Origin: Polymorphobacter multimanifer
GTDB taxonomy: Bacteria; Pseudomonadota; Alphaproteobacteria; Sphingomonadales; Sphingomonadaceae
Reading direction: 5' to 3'
Assembly (NCBI RefSeq): GCF_014205635.1
Contig: NZ_JACIIV010000007.1
Span: forward strand, 123,052 to 163,732
Length of the DNA stretch: 40,681 bases
Positions 1 to 10,141 of the stretch are shown one piece after another. Under the pieces are notes generated by a model. It saw nothing but the letters and a program-made list of their open reading frames with translations. It was not told the DNA's origin and made no database searches. Each line of letters starts with the position of its first letter. Within the stretch, counting starts at the first letter, position 1. A program made the translations under genes and the position numbers.

Positions 1-3000
1 GAAGACGTTGTTGCCGTTCAGCACCAGATTGCCGAGCGTGACATGGCTGATCGAGCCAGCGCCACCGACCTGGCCGTTGACCGTGAAGGTGCCGCCATTG
101 GACGCGATCTTGCCGCCGTTTGTGGTTTCGATCCGGTTGGCAATGACCAGTCCGCTCACCCCCGAAGCAAGCGTGGCGTTGTCGTTGATGGTGATCTCGC
201 CGACGCCGGCGGCGGTGTTGGTGCCCAGCGTCACGGTGCCGGCATTGATGCCGAGGCCGTTGAAGACGTTGTTGCCGTTCAGCACCAGATTGCCGAGCGT
301 GACATGGCTGATCGAGCCAGCGCCACCGACCTGGCCGTTGACCGTGAAGGTGCCGCCGTTGGACGCGATCTTGCCGCCGTTGGTCGTCTCGATCCGGTTG
401 GCAATGACCAGACCGCTCACCCCCGCTGCAAGCGTGGCGTTGTCGTTGATGGTGATCTCGCCGATACCGGCTGCGGTGTTGGTCCCCAGCGTCACGGTGC
501 CGGCATTGATGCCGAGGCCGTTGAACTGGTTGTTGCCGTTCAGCACGAGGTTGCCGAGCGTGACATGACTGATCGAGCCAGCGCCACCGACCTGGCCGTT
601 GACCGTGAAGGTGCCGCCGTTGGACGCGATCTTGCCGCCGTTGGTCGTCTCGATCCGGTTGGCAATGACCAGACCGCTCACCCCCGCTGCAAGCGTGGCG
701 TTGTCGTTGATGGTGATCTCACCGACGCCGGCGGCAGTGTTGGTCCCCAGCGTCACGGTGCCGGCGTTGATGCCGAGGCCGTTGAAAACATTGTTGCCAT
801 TCAGCACGAGGTTGCCGAGCGTGATATGGCTGATCGAGCCTGCGCCACCGATCTGGCCGTTCAGCGTGAACGTCCCGCCATTGGAAGCGATGCGGCCACC
901 ATCGGTCGTTTCGATCCGATTGGTGATGATCAGGCCATCGATAACCGTAGCCAGCGTAGCACGGTCGTTGATGGTGATCTCGCCGATGCCCGCTGCGGTG
1001 TTGGTGCCCAGCGTCACGGTGCCGGCGTTGATGCCGAGGCCGTTGAACTGGTTGTTGCCATTGAGCACGAGATTGCCGAGCGTCACATGGCTCAGCGAGC
1101 CGGCACCACCAATGTTGCCATTCAGCGTGAAGGTGAAGCCGTTTGACGCGATCAGGCCGGTATCGGTCGTCTCGATACCGTTGGCGATGGTCACGTTGCC
1201 GCCAGCAGCCAGCGTCGCAAGATTGTTGAGGGCAATGTCGCCAATGCCCGCCGCCGTGTTGCTACCCAGCGTCACGGTGCCGGCATTGATGCCGAGGCCG
1301 TTGAACTGGTTGTTGCCGTTGAGCACCAGATTGCCGAGCGTCACATGGCTCAGCGAACCCGCGCCACCGATGTTGCCGTTCAGCGTGAAAGTAAGGCCGT
1401 TCGAGGCCACCAACCCGGTGTCGGTCGTCTCGATGCCGTTGGCGATCGTCACATTGCCGCCAGCGGCAAGCGTTGCGAGATTGTTGATCGCGATGTCGCC
1501 GATGCCGGCCGCTGTGTTGGAACCCAGCGTCACAGTGCCGGCGTTTATGCCGAGGCCGTTGAAGCCGTTGTCGCCGTTCAGCACGAGATTGCCCAGCGTC
1601 ACATGGCTCAGCGAGCCCGCACCACCAATGTTGCCATTCAGCGTGAAGGTGAAGCCGTTCGATGCCACCAACCCGGTGTCGGTCGTCTCGATGCCATTGG
1701 CGATCGTTACATTGCCGCCAGCCGCAAGCGTTGCGAGATTGTTGATCGCGACGTCGCCGACGCCGGCCGCTGTGTTGCTGCCCAGCGTCACGGTGCCGGC
1801 GTTGATGCCGAGGCCGTTGAACTGGTTGTTGCCGTTCAGCACTAGATTGCCGAGCGTCACATGGCTGAGCGAACCAGCGCCACCGATATTGCCGTTCAGC
1901 GTGAAGGTGAAGCCGTTTGACGCGATCAGGCCATTGGCCGTGGTCTCGATCCCATTGGCGATCACCAGGCCATCGATACCTGCCGCAAGCGTGGCGTTGC
2001 CGTTGAGCGCAATGTCGCCGATGCCGGCGGCGGTGTTGGTCCCCAGCGTCACCGTCCCGGCATTGATTCCGAGGCCGTTGAACTGGTTGTTACCATTGAG
2101 CACGAGGTTGCCCGACGTCACATGGCTCAGCGAACCCGCACCACCGATGTTGCCGTTCAGCGTGAAGGTAAAGCCGTTCGATGCCACCAACCCGGTGTCG
2201 GTCGTCTCGATACCATTGGCGATCGTCACATTGCCGCCAGCTGCGAGCGTTGCGAGATTGTTGAGGGCGATGTCACCGATGCCGGCGGCGGTGTTGCTCC
2301 CCAGCGTCACGGTGCCGGCATTGATGCCGAGGCCGTTGAACTGGTTGTTGCCGTTGAGAACCAGATTGCCGAGCGTCACATGGCTGAGCGAGCCCGCGCC
2401 GCCGATGTTGCCGTTGAGCGTGAAGATGTTGCCATTCGAAGCAAGCAGACCCGTTGCGGTCGTCTCGATGCCATTGGCAATCGTCACGTTGCGGTTCGCG
2501 GCGAGCGTCGTGTTGTTGTTGATTGCAATGTCGCCGATACCGGCCGCCGTGTTGCTGCCCAGCGTCACGGTGCCGGCGTTGATGCCGAGGCCATTGAAGC
2601 CGTTGTCGCCATTGAGCACGAGATTGCCGAGCGTCACATGGCTGAGCGAGCCGGCACCACCGATGTTGCCATTCAGCGTAAAGGTGAAGCCGTTCGATGC
2701 GATCAGGCCGGTATCGGTCGTTTCGATGCCGTTGGCGATCGTCACATTGCCGCCAGCAGCCAATGTCGCGAGATTGTTGATCGCGATGTCGCCTATCCCG
2801 GCCGCCGTGTTGCTCCCCAGCGTCACGGTGCCGGCGTTGATGCCGAGGCCGTTGAAGGCGTTGTCGCCATTGAGCACCAGATTGCCGGACGTCACATGGC
2901 TCAGCGAGCCCGCACCGCCGATGTTGCCATCCAAGGTGAAGGTGAAGCCGTTCGATGCAATCAGGCCGGTATCGGTCGTTTCGATGCCGTTGACGATCAC

Positions 3001-3375
3001 CAGGCCATCGACCCCTGCCGCGAGCGTTGCGTTGTTGTTGATCGCGATGTCACCGATGCCGGCAGCCGTGTTGGTCCCCAGCGTCACGGTGCCGGCATTG
3101 ATGCCGAGGCCGTTGAAGCTGTTGTCACCATTGAGCACGAGATTGCCCAGCGTCACATGGCTGAGCGAACCAGCACCACCGATGTTGCCGTTGAGCGTGA
3201 AGGTGAAGCCGTTCGACGCAATCAGGCCAGTCGCGGTCGTTGCAATGGCGTTGGCAATCGCCAGGCCATCGACACCTGCCGCAAGCGTGGCGTTGTTGTT
3301 GATCGCAATGGCGCCGATGCCGGCCGCGGTGTCGGTCCCCAGCGTCACGGTGCCGGCATTGATGCCGAGGCCGTT
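1..3375 (-). repeat. in-frame tandem array of 258/261-bp units
   Basis: A landmark (plus-strand gaa at the NGL junction) recurs at 1, 262, 523, 784, 1045, 1303, 1561, 1819, 2080, 2338, 2596, 2854, 3115 and 3376. That gives 13 complete intervals of either 261 or 258 bp (87 or 86 codons), all in frame, and the array continues off the left edge. Each unit contains SHVTLGNLVLNGNN, then GINAGTVTLGTNTAAG. The one-codon difference coincides with two versions of a short segment, one reading GLVIAN and the other NVTIAN. Units nearest the left edge are the most alike. Confidence 0.93.
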
Positions 3376-6300
3376 GAAGCTGTTGTCACCATTGAGCACC
3401 AGATTGCCCGAGCCCTGCTTGAGGACATTGCCCGCGCCGGCAATCGTCGTGGCGATCGTCGCCGTCACACCCGGGTCGGTGTAGAGGAAGCTTGTCGTCC
3501 CGACACCGAGGCTGCCGGCGCCGTTCAGAACATAGCCGTCTGCAAGGAACTGCAGGCCCTGGAAGCTGAAGGCGTTGTCGACCGAAACGGTGCCGGCTGC
3601 GCCCTGGAACACGGCAACGCTGTTCGGCTGCCAGCTGGTGTTGAGAGCGCTCGGCGGCCCGCCGGGGGTCGGAACCGACGAAGGATCAATCGGTGAGCCG
3701 GTCCAGTTGGTCGCCGTGGTCGTCCAATTGCCCGAGCCGCCGTCGATGTCGCCATTGCCGACCTGATCGGCGCTGTCCCAATATTGGATGAGCGTGCCCG
3801 GCGAGGTGATGATCAGGTTGATCTGCTGTGCAGCAGCGTTGTTCTGCACGAACCCGGCCAGCGCATTCGGCAGCGGCAGCAGCGTCAAGCCGTTGTCGGT
3901 GAGCGTGCCATAACTGAAGATGTTGTACACACCCAGCCCGAGCGCCCCACCCGCCGACTCCGACACCGTGAGCAGGCCATCGAGAACGAGGTTGCCGGTG
4001 ACGACAACCCGATCATTCAAGGCACCGCCCAGCACGAACGCTTGGCCGAACTCGAACTGGAGGTCGGTGCCCGCCGACAGGTTCAAATCGCCCATCACCG
4101 TCAGGGTGCCCGGCGAACTGCCTGGCGACAGGATCGACGCATTCGCCATGTTGACAGTGCCGACGATCGTGCCCGTGCCGCTCAAGGTGGCGCCATTGCG
4201 CACATTGGTCGTCAGGGCCCCTGCCCCAAGCGTGGCCCCGTCACCGAGGCGCAGCGCGCCATCGTTCACGTTGAGCGTGCCGGTGAAATTGTTGGTCGCG
4301 TTGGTGACGGTGACGATGTTCGTTCCCGCCTTGTCGAGAACGCCGCCACCGCTGATCTGGCCGGCAAGCGTCAGGTCCGAAGACCCGCCGACCACCGCGC
4401 CGAATGCCGGCGAAGCATCGATCTGGAAGGCATTGGCAAGTGTGAGCGCGCCGCCCGACACATTCTGGACGCTGGCGAAGTCGTTCAGCGTCACCGTGCC
4501 GGTGCCGAGGGCGGTGTTGCTGCCGACAAAGACGCCCGCGCCGGTCAGCTCGGTGCCGCCGGCGTAGCTGTTGTCACCGTTGATGAAGACCGTGCCGAAG
4601 TTCTGGCTCACGACGCCGCCCGCACCCGAAATGCTGCCATCGAGCGTGAGCGTGGTCCCCGTCGTCAGCACGCCACCGGTCGTGGTATTGACCAGGCCGA
4701 GGTTGCCGACCAGATCCAGAGTCGTCGTCCCATTGGCAAAGACGATGTCGTTCGACACGGTGATCGCCTGGTTGGCGCCGATGCCGGCAGTGAAGGTCGT
4801 GCCGCCCTGCGTCGTCAGCACGCCGGTGCCGATGGCGCTGCCATTGTCGATCCGCAGCGTGCCCTGGTCGAGGTTGGTGCCACCGGCATAGGTGCTGACA
4901 CCGGTCAGCGTCAGCTGTGCGGCGCCCTGCTTGGTGAGCGCATTGGCGCCCGAGATCACGCCGCTGAAGGTCGAATCGCCGGCAATCGTATCGATGGAAC
5001 CATCGGCATTGAGCGCCACGGTCTTGGCCGAGGTGACGGCCGCGGTCAGCGCCAGTGTGCCGCCATTGTTCTCGAAGCGGATGTCGCCGGCGCCCATGGC
5101 ACCGTCGGACGCAACCGAAACAACGCCGTCGTTGATGACCAGATCGCCGCCGAAGCTGTTGCCGGCATTGCCGAGCACCAGCGTGCCGGTGCCGACCTTG
5201 CGGAGTTCACCTGCGCCGCTCACCACGCCGGTGGCGGTGAGAATCGTGGCGCCGATCACGTCGAGCTCGCCGAAGCTGCCGGCGAGCTCGATCGAACGCG
5301 CCGTGCCGATGTCGGTGGTGGTGCGCAGCTGGCCGTCCGCAAGCGTGAGGCCGCCGGCGGCCGCGCCGAGTGCGCTGTCGGCAGCGATCTGCACGGTGGT
5401 GCCGGTGACGATGGTCCCGCCGGTATAGGTGTTGACGCCGGTCAGCACGAGCGTGGTCGCCAGGTTCGCACCGGGTGTGTTGACGACGAGCAGCGGGCCC
5501 GCGCCCGAAATCACGCCATCGAGGGTGAAGGCGGCAGCACCATTGTTGTCGATGGTGGCCGATGCCAGCAGGTCGACAGCATTGGCGACCACGAGGCCGT
5601 CGATTCCCGCGCGCAAGGTGGTGCCACCGGCGAGCGTCACCGCGCCGATACCGGCTGCGGTGTTGGTGCCGAGCGTCGCGATGCCGGTGTTGACGACCAG
5701 GCCACCCAAGCCGTTGTCGCCATTGAGAACGAGTTCGCCGTTGCCGACCTTGGAGAGGATGCCGCCACCCACGGTGCCGTTCAATGTGAACACATTGCCG
5801 TCATCGTTGATCGTGCCGGTGCCGGTGATCTCGATGTCGTTGGCAAGCGTGCGGGTGCCGCCGGCACCGACCAACTCGGAGCCATCGGCCATGGCGAGCA
5901 GTCCGGTGCCGAGCGCCAGATCATTGTTTGCCGCGATCGATCCCATGTCGAGGGTTGTGCCGCCGCCATAGGTGTTGGAACCGGACAGCCGCAGCTGGCC
6001 GCCGCCGATCTTGTTGAGGGCGCCGCCGCCGATCAAGCCCGTCAGGCCCAGGATGCTGCCGTTCGAATCAAGGATGCCGGCGCCAGTGATGATGACCTGG
6101 TTCGCCAGAATACGATCGCCCATGTGCCCGCGCAGCGTGGTGCCATCGGCCATCGACAAAGCGCCGGCGCCCAGCGCCGCATTGTCCCCGACCATGATCG
6201 TCCCGGCCGTCAACGCCGTGCCACCGGCATAGATGTTTGCGCCGTTGATCACCAAGGTCCCGGCACCGATCTTGCTGATGCTGCCGCCGCCGGAGATTTC

Positions 6301-9300
6301 GCCATCGAGCGTGAAGGCCGACGTCGCAGGACCGAACGGCCCGATGAACGATATGCCCGCGAGCGTGATGGCGTTGCCGATTTCGATACCATCGGCGCCG
6401 ATCAGGGTTGTCGCAGCCGACATGGCAAGCACGCCGGTGCCGAGTGCATTGTTGTTGGCGACAAAGATGGCGCCTGCTTGGAGATTGGTGCCGCCGGTGT
6501 AGCTGTTGTTGCCAGCCAGAACGAGCGCATTGCCGCCGCCCTTCGTCAGCGGGCCTGCGCCATCGATGCTCCCGCTCAGGGCCATGGTTGCAACGCCGGT
6601 CAGCACGCTCGCGCTTCCGAGCAACGTTACATCGTTCGCCAGATCGAGATCGGCTGCACCCGACGCCAGCGTCGTGCCGCTCGACATCACCAGGCTGCCA
6701 GCACCGAGCGCCGTGCTCGAGCCCAGGCGGATCGTGCCGCCCTGCAGCGCAGTGCCGCCGAGATAGCTGTTGAGGCCGGCAAGAACCAGCGTGCCCGACC
6801 CGTCCTTGGCGATGGAACCGACGCCGTCGATCACACCGGCGATCGTGAAGGTGCCAGCGCCGCCATCGACCGATGCGACACCCGCCGTCGAAACGTCATT
6901 GGCAAGCACCAGACCGTCAGTGCCGGCTGCCAGCGTGGCGCCATCGGCAATCGTCAGGCTGCCGGACCCGATCGCGTCGTTGTCGCCGATCTGCAGCGTG
7001 CCGGCATCTAGCGTGGTGCCCCCCGAGTAGAGGTTGGGCGTGCCGAGGATCAGCGTGCCCGCGCCGGCCTTGCCGATCGAACCCGTGCCCGAAATTTCAC
7101 CGCCGAGGGTGAACGTGCCGGCGCCGCTGTCGACCGTCAGTGCGCCATCGGTGACGATGGCGTTGCCGACGACCAAGCCATCGACTCCGGCCTCGATCGC
7201 AGCGTCGCCGCCGGCTTCGAGGGTGATGGCGCCGGAACCCGCGGCCGTGTTCGAGCCGAGGCGCACCGCGCCTTCGCCGAGGCTCAAGCGGGCGAAGCTG
7301 TTGTTGCCGTTCAGCACAAGCGTTCCGGCCTGCGCCTTGTCCATCTCGCCCGCGCCGCTGATCGCGCCATCGAACGTGAGCGTGAAGCCATTGGTGTCGA
7401 TCGTCACCTGATCATTGGCGCCGTTGATCGAAATGCCGTTGGCGATCACAAGGCCTTCGGCACCGGCGCGCAGGCCACCATCGACCGAGAGCTGGACGGC
7501 GCCGAGGCCGAACGCCGTGTTGCTGCCGAGCACGACAAAGCCGCTGTTGATGTCGAGCGTCTGGAAGCTGTTGTTGCCGCTCAGCGCCAGCTCGCCGCCG
7601 TCCAGCGCGAGATTGAACGCACCGGTGATGTTGTTGGCGATCGAGGCAGCGCCGGCCACATTGATGGAGGCATCCTGGGTGAGCCGGATGTCGTCGCCGG
7701 TCAGCGCATAGCCGGTGACCTCGAAATCGATGCCGGTTACATCCTTGGCGCCATCGACCAGGACATCGCCGCCAATCGTGCCGAAAACGGCCCGGGCTTC
7801 GGTCGAGGCGAGGTTGGCGTTGCCGCTGGCAACCGTCCAGTTGGTGGCCGCATCACTCCAGGTACCGCTACCGCCGGCAATGATCCCATCGCCCAAAGGC
7901 GCACCCGCGCCATCCCAGAACAGCGACGTGCCGATGAATGCGCCCATCACCTGGATGGCGTTCGGCGTAAGCGCCGGATCGACCAGCGTGAACTGGAATT
8001 CGGGCTCTGCCGCGAGGACATCGAGGCCATTGTCGACGAGACTGCCAACATAGGTGATGAAGGTGAAAACGCCCGGCACGAAGGTCGGCACCGCCGCGAA
8101 GGTGGCCGTGCCATCGAGCGTGAGGCTGCCGCCGACCTCGATCAGGTCGTTGATGCCGCCACCGACCACGCCCGGCATGGCCAGCTCGATCGACAGGGTG
8201 GAGGCTGCGTCGAGCGTCAGGTCGCCGACGACCGTGAGGGTGCCCGCCGAATTGCCCGGCGACAGATTGCCGCCGTTGACGGTAAGCGAACCCACCGACC
8301 CGTCGCCACCGACCGATGCGCCAGCCGCGACGGTGACCTGGTTCTGGACGGCGCCATTGACGGTCACCGAACCCTGGTCGACGAACACGCCGTTCGTCGC
8401 CGTCACGGTGCCATCGAGCACCAGCGACCCGCTGCCGATCTTGCGCAGGCCGCCAAGGTCGAGCTCGCGATCGGCGTATGCGCCGGTCAGCGTGTAGGTG
8501 AATCCCTGGGTGTCGATCTCGGTCGTGCGGCGCGAGCTGATGTTGTTCGCTGTCGTCAGGCCATCGGCCATGACGCGCAAGCGGCTGGAATTGGTCCCCA
8601 TGACGAGCGCGCCGGTCCCGAGCGCGGTGCTGGTGCCGATATCGAGGCCACCGTTGTTGACCGTGACACCGCCGCTCAGGCCAACGTTGTCGCCATACAG
8701 CCCCAGCGAGCCGGTGCCGGCAGCGAGGAACACGACACCCGTACCGGAAATGTCGCCAAGCAGGTTGATGCTGTTGCCGACCATCGGCAGGTCGAAATTG
8801 ATGTTGGCATTGGCGACGATGTCGTTGCTCAGCGTAACGGTCTGGTTGACCAGCGTGCCAAAACGCACCGTGAAGGTCGATGTGCTGACCGTGCCGGTGC
8901 CGAGCGCCTCGTCGGCGTTTGCATAAAGCCGGCCGCGCTCGAACAGGATATTGCCGGAGAAGCTGTTGTTGGCGGACGACAGGATAAGCCGGCCACTGCC
9001 GACCTTGTGAATGCCGCCGGTGCCAGCGATAGCGCCGCTGATCTCCCTAGAGCCGGTGCCTGAATCGAAGGTCACATCGGCATCGAGCTGCAGGGCATTG
9101 GCAAGCAACGTGCCAGCCGCCAATGGACGGAGCGTCGTGCCGGCCTGCGCGACGGTTAACGTGCCGGTGCCGAACGAGTTCACGACACCATAGCGCAACG
9201 TGCCCTTGTTCAGCGTGATGCCACCCGAAAAGGTGCTGGCAGCATTGTTAAATCCTTGCACACCGCTGCCGTTCTTAACAATACTAATGACACCTTGGTT

Positions 9301-9915
9301 CTGGGTGATGACACCATTGTAAGTTGGACTATTGTCACCCGTCACCGTCAATGTCGCGGCGGTCGACGATTCGTTGAAGATCTGGCCACCATTGACGCCG
9401 GTGATGCCTTTGACGACTTGGCTGAAGCCGCCGAGGTTCATCCGCCCGGTAATGCCGAGGCCAAGCCGCGAATTGCCCGATAGCGTGTTGGTGGCCCCGG
9501 CAATCAGCAGACCGGCATTGAAGTTGGTGTTGCCTGAGTAGGTGTTGGACGTGCCGGTGAGCATCACCGTGTGGAAGCCCAACTTCGAGACCGAGAACAC
9601 ACCGAGGCTATCGCTCATCGCCAGCCCGACCGACAAGGGACTCGAATTGATGCCGGGCTGAAGATTGAGCAGGCCGTTGCTGATTTCTGTGAAGTTCGCG
9701 GTCGGCGCAGGCGTCGTGAGGATCAACGTGCCACCTTTCTCCGCCGTGATGTCGTAGACCTGTGCGCTGGCAGCGGCAGGGACCAGCGCCGTGCCAACCA
9801 GAATCGCCGCAGTGACCGAAAGGCCGAGTGCAGACTTGTGGAGCGACCGGCGAGGCGCGCCAACGATTCCAGAACGCAAAAAAAGCGCAGAACTGCGCGA
9901 ATTCTTTATTGTCAT
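1..9915 (-). CDS. giant autotransporter-type adhesin passenger, partial at its C-terminus
   Basis: The frame starts at ATG 9915 (RBS AGGGGGCG at 9928-9921) and stays open to base 1, at least 3305 codons; the stop lies outside the window. The N-terminus is a long export signal: a basic region, then a hydrophobic run ending in AAASAQ, with cleavage expected after ASA near residue 50. The rest is Gly/Ala/Thr/Asn-rich beta-helix sequence. Many copies of the passenger-associated repeat are visible (GTLVL.GxNxYxGGT...G, TIGR02601/PF12951 style) between about 9300 and 3800. Passenger-end cassettes of the LSPGxSxGTLTV type lie near 8340-8190 and 4200-4060, each followed by a WD...GSGxW...NW module near 7925-7840 and 3795-3705. 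From 3375 leftward the protein is an 86/87-residue tandem array. No beta-barrel is in view, so type V secretion is inferred. Likely role: surface adhesion or aggregation. Confidence 0.85.
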   Translation of the reverse strand, partial: MTIKNSRSSALFLRSGIVGAPRRSLHKSALGLSVTAAILVGTALVPAAASAQVYDITAEKGGTLILTTPAPTANFTEISNGLLNLQPGINSSPLSVGLAMSDSLGVFSVSKLGFHTVMLTGTSNTYSGNTNFNAGLLIAGATNTLSGNSRLGLGITGRMNLGGFSQVVKGITGVNGGQIFNESSTAATLTVTGDNSPTYNGVITQNQGVISIVKNGSGVQGFNNAASTFSGGITLNKGTLRYGVVNSFGTGTLTVAQAGTTLRPLAAGTLLANALQLDADVTFDSGTGSREISGAIAGTGGIHKVGSGRLILSSANNSFSGNILFERGRLYANADEALGTGTVSTSTFTVRFGTLVNQTVTLSNDIVANANINFDLPMVGNSINLLGDISGTGVVFLAAGTGSLGLYGDNVGLSGGVTVNNGGLDIGTSTALGTGALVMGTNSSRLRVMADGLTTANNISSRRTTEIDTQGFTYTLTGAYADRELDLGGLRKIGSGSLVLDGTVTATNGVFVDQGSVTVNGAVQNQVTVAAGASVGGDGSVGSLTVNGGNLSPGNSAGTLTVVGDLTLDAASTLSIELAMPGVVGGGINDLIEVGGSLTLDGTATFAAVPTFVPGVFTFITYVGSLVDNGLDVLAAEPEFQFTLVDPALTPNAIQVMGAFIGTSLFWDGAGAPLGDGIIAGGSGTWSDAATNWTVASGNANLASTEARAVFGTIGGDVLVDGAKDVTGIDFEVTGYALTGDDIRLTQDASINVAGAASIANNITGAFNLALDGGELALSGNNSFQTLDINSGFVVLGSNTAFGLGAVQLSVDGGLRAGAEGLVIANGISINGANDQVTIDTNGFTLTFDGAISGAGEMDKAQAGTLVLNGNNSFARLSLGEGAVRLGSNTAAGSGAITLEAGGDAAIEAGVDGLVVGNAIVTDGALTVDSGAGTFTLGGEISGTGSIGKAGAGTLILGTPNLYSGGTTLDAGTLQIGDNDAIGSGSLTIADGATLAAGTDGLVLANDVSTAGVASVDGGAGTFTIAGVIDGVGSIAKDGSGTLVLAGLNSYLGGTALQGGTIRLGSSTALGAGSLVMSSGTTLASGAADLDLANDVTLLGSASVLTGVATMALSGSIDGAGPLTKGGGNALVLAGNNSYTGGTNLQAGAIFVANNNALGTGVLAMSAATTLIGADGIEIGNAITLAGISFIGPFGPATSAFTLDGEISGGGSISKIGAGTLVINGANIYAGGTALTAGTIMVGDNAALGAGALSMADGTTLRGHMGDRILANQVIITGAGILDSNGSILGLTGLIGGGALNKIGGGQLRLSGSNTYGGGTTLDMGSIAANNDLALGTGLLAMADGSELVGAGGTRTLANDIEITGTGTINDDGNVFTLNGTVGGGILSKVGNGELVLNGDNGLGGLVVNTGIATLGTNTAAGIGAVTLAGGTTLRAGIDGLVVANAVDLLASATIDNNGAAAFTLDGVISGAGPLLVVNTPGANLATTLVLTGVNTYTGGTIVTGTTVQIAADSALGAAAGGLTLADGQLRTTTDIGTARSIELAGSFGELDVIGATILTATGVVSGAGELRKVGTGTLVLGNAGNSFGGDLVINDGVVSVASDGAMGAGDIRFENNGGTLALTAAVTSAKTVALNADGSIDTIAGDSTFSGVISGANALTKQGAAQLTLTGVSTYAGGTNLDQGTLRIDNGSAIGTGVLTTQGGTTFTAGIGANQAITVSNDIVFANGTTTLDLVGNLGLVNTTTGGVLTTGTTLTLDGSISGAGGVVSQNFGTVFINGDNSYAGGTELTGAGVFVGSNTALGTGTVTLNDFASVQNVSGGALTLANAFQIDASPAFGAVVGGSSDLTLAGQISGGGVLDKAGTNIVTVTNATNNFTGTLNVNDGALRLGDGATLGAGALTTNVRNGATLSGTGTIVGTVNMANASILSPGSSPGTLTVMGDLNLSAGTDLQFEFGQAFVLGGALNDRVVVTGNLVLDGLLTVSESAGGALGLGVYNIFSYGTLTDNGLTLLPLPNALAGFVQNNAAAQQINLIITSPGTLIQYWDSADQVGNGDIDGGSGNWTTTATNWTGSPIDPSSVPTPGGPPSALNTSWQPNSVAVFQGAAGTVSVDNAFSFQGLQFLADGYVLNGAGSLGVGTTSFLYTDPGVTATIATTIAGAGNVLKQGSGNLVLNGDNSFNGLGINAGTVTLGTDTAAGIGAIAINNNATLAAGVDGLAIANAIATTATGLIASNGFTFTLNGNIGGAGSLSHVTLGNLVLNGDNSFNGLGINAGTVTLGTNTAAGIGDIAINNNATLAAGVDGLVIVNGIETTDTGLIASNGFTFTLDGNIGGAGSLSHVTSGNLVLNGDNAFNGLGINAGTVTLGSNTAAGIGDIAINNLATLAAGGNVTIANGIETTDTGLIASNGFTFTLNGNIGGAGSLSHVTLGNLVLNGDNGFNGLGINAGTVTLGSNTAAGIGDIAINNNTTLAANRNVTIANGIETTATGLLASNGNIFTLNGNIGGAGSLSHVTLGNLVLNGNNQFNGLGINAGTVTLGSNTAAGIGDIALNNLATLAAGGNVTIANGIETTDTGLVASNGFTFTLNGNIGGAGSLSHVTSGNLVLNGNNQFNGLGINAGTVTLGTNTAAGIGDIALNGNATLAAGIDGLVIANGIETTANGLIASNGFTFTLNGNIGGAGSLSHVTLGNLVLNGNNQFNGLGINAGTVTLGSNTAAGVGDVAINNLATLAAGGNVTIANGIETTDTGLVASNGFTFTLNGNIGGAGSLSHVTLGNLVLNGDNGFNGLGINAGTVTLGSNTAAGIGDIAINNLATLAAGGNVTIANGIETTDTGLVASNGLTFTLNGNIGGAGSLSHVTLGNLVLNGNNQFNGLGINAGTVTLGSNTAAGIGDIALNNLATLAAGGNVTIANGIETTDTGLIASNGFTFTLNGNIGGAGSLSHVTLGNLVLNGNNQFNGLGINAGTVTLGTNTAAGIGEITINDRATLATVIDGLIITNRIETTDGGRIASNGGTFTLNGQIGGAGSISHITLGNLVLNGNNVFNGLGINAGTVTLGTNTAAGVGEITINDNATLAAGVSGLVIANRIETTNGGKIASNGGTFTVNGQVGGAGSISHVTLGNLVLNGNNQFNGLGINAGTVTLGTNTAAGIGEITINDNATLAAGVSGLVIANRIETTNGGKIASNGGTFTVNGQVGGAGSISHVTLGNLVLNGNNVFNGLGINAGTVTLGTNTAAGVGEITINDNATLASGVSGLVIANRIETTNGGKIASNGGTFTVNGQVGGAGSISHVTLGNLVLNGNNVF

Positions 9916-9920
9916 GTAAA

Positions 9921-9928
9921 CGCCCCCT
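9921..9928 (-). promoter_or_regulatory. ribosome binding site of the giant autotransporter
   Basis: On the minus strand AGGGGGCG is followed by TTTAC and the ATG at 9915, a 5-nt gap. It supports this start and the long signal peptide. No convincing sigma-70 promoter was found between der and this gene; TTGATT near 9995 with TATCTC about 16 nt further on is only a weak candidate. Confidence 0.5.
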
Positions 9929-10100
9929 AAAACTATGCTCCAGTCAGACTGGGTAGTTAACGGAAACGAGATACTCTGTGTATGTGCGAAATCAAGGGGT
10001 TTTAGCGTTGCATCCGCGCCCGGAAGACGCGGCAGCGTGCAAATTCGATCCAAAACGGAGTTGGCTGCTTAACGGCTTCGGGGCCACGTCAGAAATTTGC

Positions 10101-10134
10101 AACGGCTGCATTAAGCGAGCAGATGCCAGCCGTT
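10101..10134 (-). terminator. inverted repeat just downstream of der
   Basis: AACGGCTG (10101-10108) and CAGCCGTT (10127-10134) are perfect 8-bp arms with an 18-nt loop, 7 bp past the der stop codon. There is no T-run, so it may be a weak or Rho-assisted terminator or a 3' stabilising hairpin that separates der from the autotransporter gene. Confidence 0.4.
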
Positions 10135-10141
10135 CGCAGGG

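Noticed and set aside
1-3375. A CRISPR array or simple satellite as explanation of the periodicity
   Set aside because: The period (258/261 bp) is always a multiple of three, there are no short repeats with unique spacers, and the units translate into one continuous beta-helix protein.
8-8926. Very long plus-strand open frames (up to 961 codons at 599-3484 and 1075 codons at 3784-7011) opposite the giant adhesin
   Set aside because: They are mirror images of the repeats: the same Pro/Ser/Val or Arg/Asp/Val phrases recur with the 258/261-bp period, there is no ribosome site logic, and the minus frame alone has a signal peptide and known repeat motifs.
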